NCBI RefSeq assembly: GCF_900107115.1
Contig: NZ_FNOS01000002.1
Location: forward strand, 448,640 to 512,639
Source: Salimicrobium album
Lineage (GTDB): Bacteria; Bacillota; Bacilli; Bacillales; Halobacillaceae
Direction of reading: 5' to 3'
Length of the DNA stretch: 64,000 nt
Shown in pieces: positions 63,855 to 64,000 of the stretch (the first letter of the stretch is position 1; each line of letters starts with the position of its first letter). A model generated the notes under the pieces. It did no database searches, was not told the origin of the DNA, and worked only from the letters and a program-made list of their open reading frames with translations. A program made the translations under genes and the position numbers.

Positions 63855-64000
63855 GGTTCGGCAGTCCTTCTATGTAGGTTGCCAAAGAAGGCAAAAAGCG
63901 TAAAAAAAAGCCACTTGCTAACGATCCCTTAAATCAATAGACTTCCTGTTGTGCAACCATTTAAGGACAGGAGGTCATTAAGGAGATGTTAGAAGTGACT
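63855..64000 (+). other. Start of an unidentified element, cut by the window edge
   Basis: The base composition shifts at about 63850 (GGTTCGGCAGTCCTTC). An AAGGAG at 63980-63985 precedes an ATG at 63986 and a GTG at 63995, so a gene probably begins here. It may be the left end of an insertion sequence that cut the membrane-protein gene. Too little is visible to identify it. Confidence 0.35.

Noticed and set aside
38437..64000. CRISPR array or cas genes
   Set aside because: No regularly spaced direct repeats and no Cas-like proteins were seen. The Cas4-like cysteine pattern belongs to the AddB-like protein.
1..64000. tRNA or rRNA genes
   Set aside because: I found no tRNA-like cloverleaf with TTCGA-type T-loop segments nor rRNA sequence; rnpB is the only stable RNA gene I could identify.

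Overview
The window is a chromosomal segment of a low-to-mid GC Firmicute of the family Bacillaceae. Gene order from 0 to 38.5 kb follows the Bacillus subtilis ypiF-qcrABC-ypjA ... dapB-mgsA-bshA-cca-birA ... dinG-ypmAB-aspB-asnS-dnaD-nth-ponA-recU ... gpsB-rnpB-ypsC neighbourhood. The many acidic proteins, and a penicillin-binding protein with a very long Ser/Asp/Glu/Asn tail, suggest a halophilic or halotolerant genus (Halobacillus or Salimicrobium-like). That genus guess is inference only.

Region 1 (0 to 38.5 kb) is conserved core. It holds the menaquinol:cytochrome c reductase operon (QcrA carries a twin-arginine signal, and tatA-tatC lie 30 kb downstream). It also holds lysine/nucleotide/thiol metabolism (dapB, mgsA, bshA), tRNA and cofactor genes (cca, birA, aspB, asnS), DNA replication and repair (dinG, dnaD, nth, recU, sbcD-sbcC, ung), cell-wall synthesis (ponA, gpsB), RNase P RNA (rnpB), a preQ1-riboswitch-controlled queuosine-precursor transporter, a cold-shock protein, thyA-dfrA, and a fused msrA-msrB. 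Terminators and several promoters are readable. Compared with B. subtilis, bshB1, panBCD, ypjB and ypoC are absent from their usual positions.

Region 2 (38.5 to 51.3 kb) is AT-richer and accessory. It carries a two-gene system: a very large protein with two nuclease-like domains and a UvrD-type helicase, plus an AddB-like protein that keeps an Fe-S cysteine set but shows no nuclease motif. Next come a Sau3AI-family restriction enzyme, a divergent C5-cytosine methyltransferase and a Vsr endonuclease. A graveyard of decayed genes follows, including a remnant of a second copy of the helicase protein's N-terminal domain.

Region 3 (about 51.36 to 59.57 kb) is one Tn554-family transposon (tnpA-tnpB-tnpC) carrying a mercury-resistance cassette (merR-merF-merA plus a second flavin disulfide oxidoreductase). 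It has inserted into a secreted lipoprotein nuclease gene. The two halves of that gene flank it, and joining them at a shared 4-bp CATT restores a 339-codon reading frame exactly.

Region 4 (60.2 to 63.9 kb) is a Thoeris antiphage locus with three distinct TIR proteins and one SIR2-SLOG effector (ThsA), the latter apparently starting at a rare ATT codon. A small membrane protein after it is cut short, and the window ends in the start of what may be another mobile element. From 38.5 kb to the end the window therefore reads as a layered defense and mobile-element island grafted onto the conserved core.
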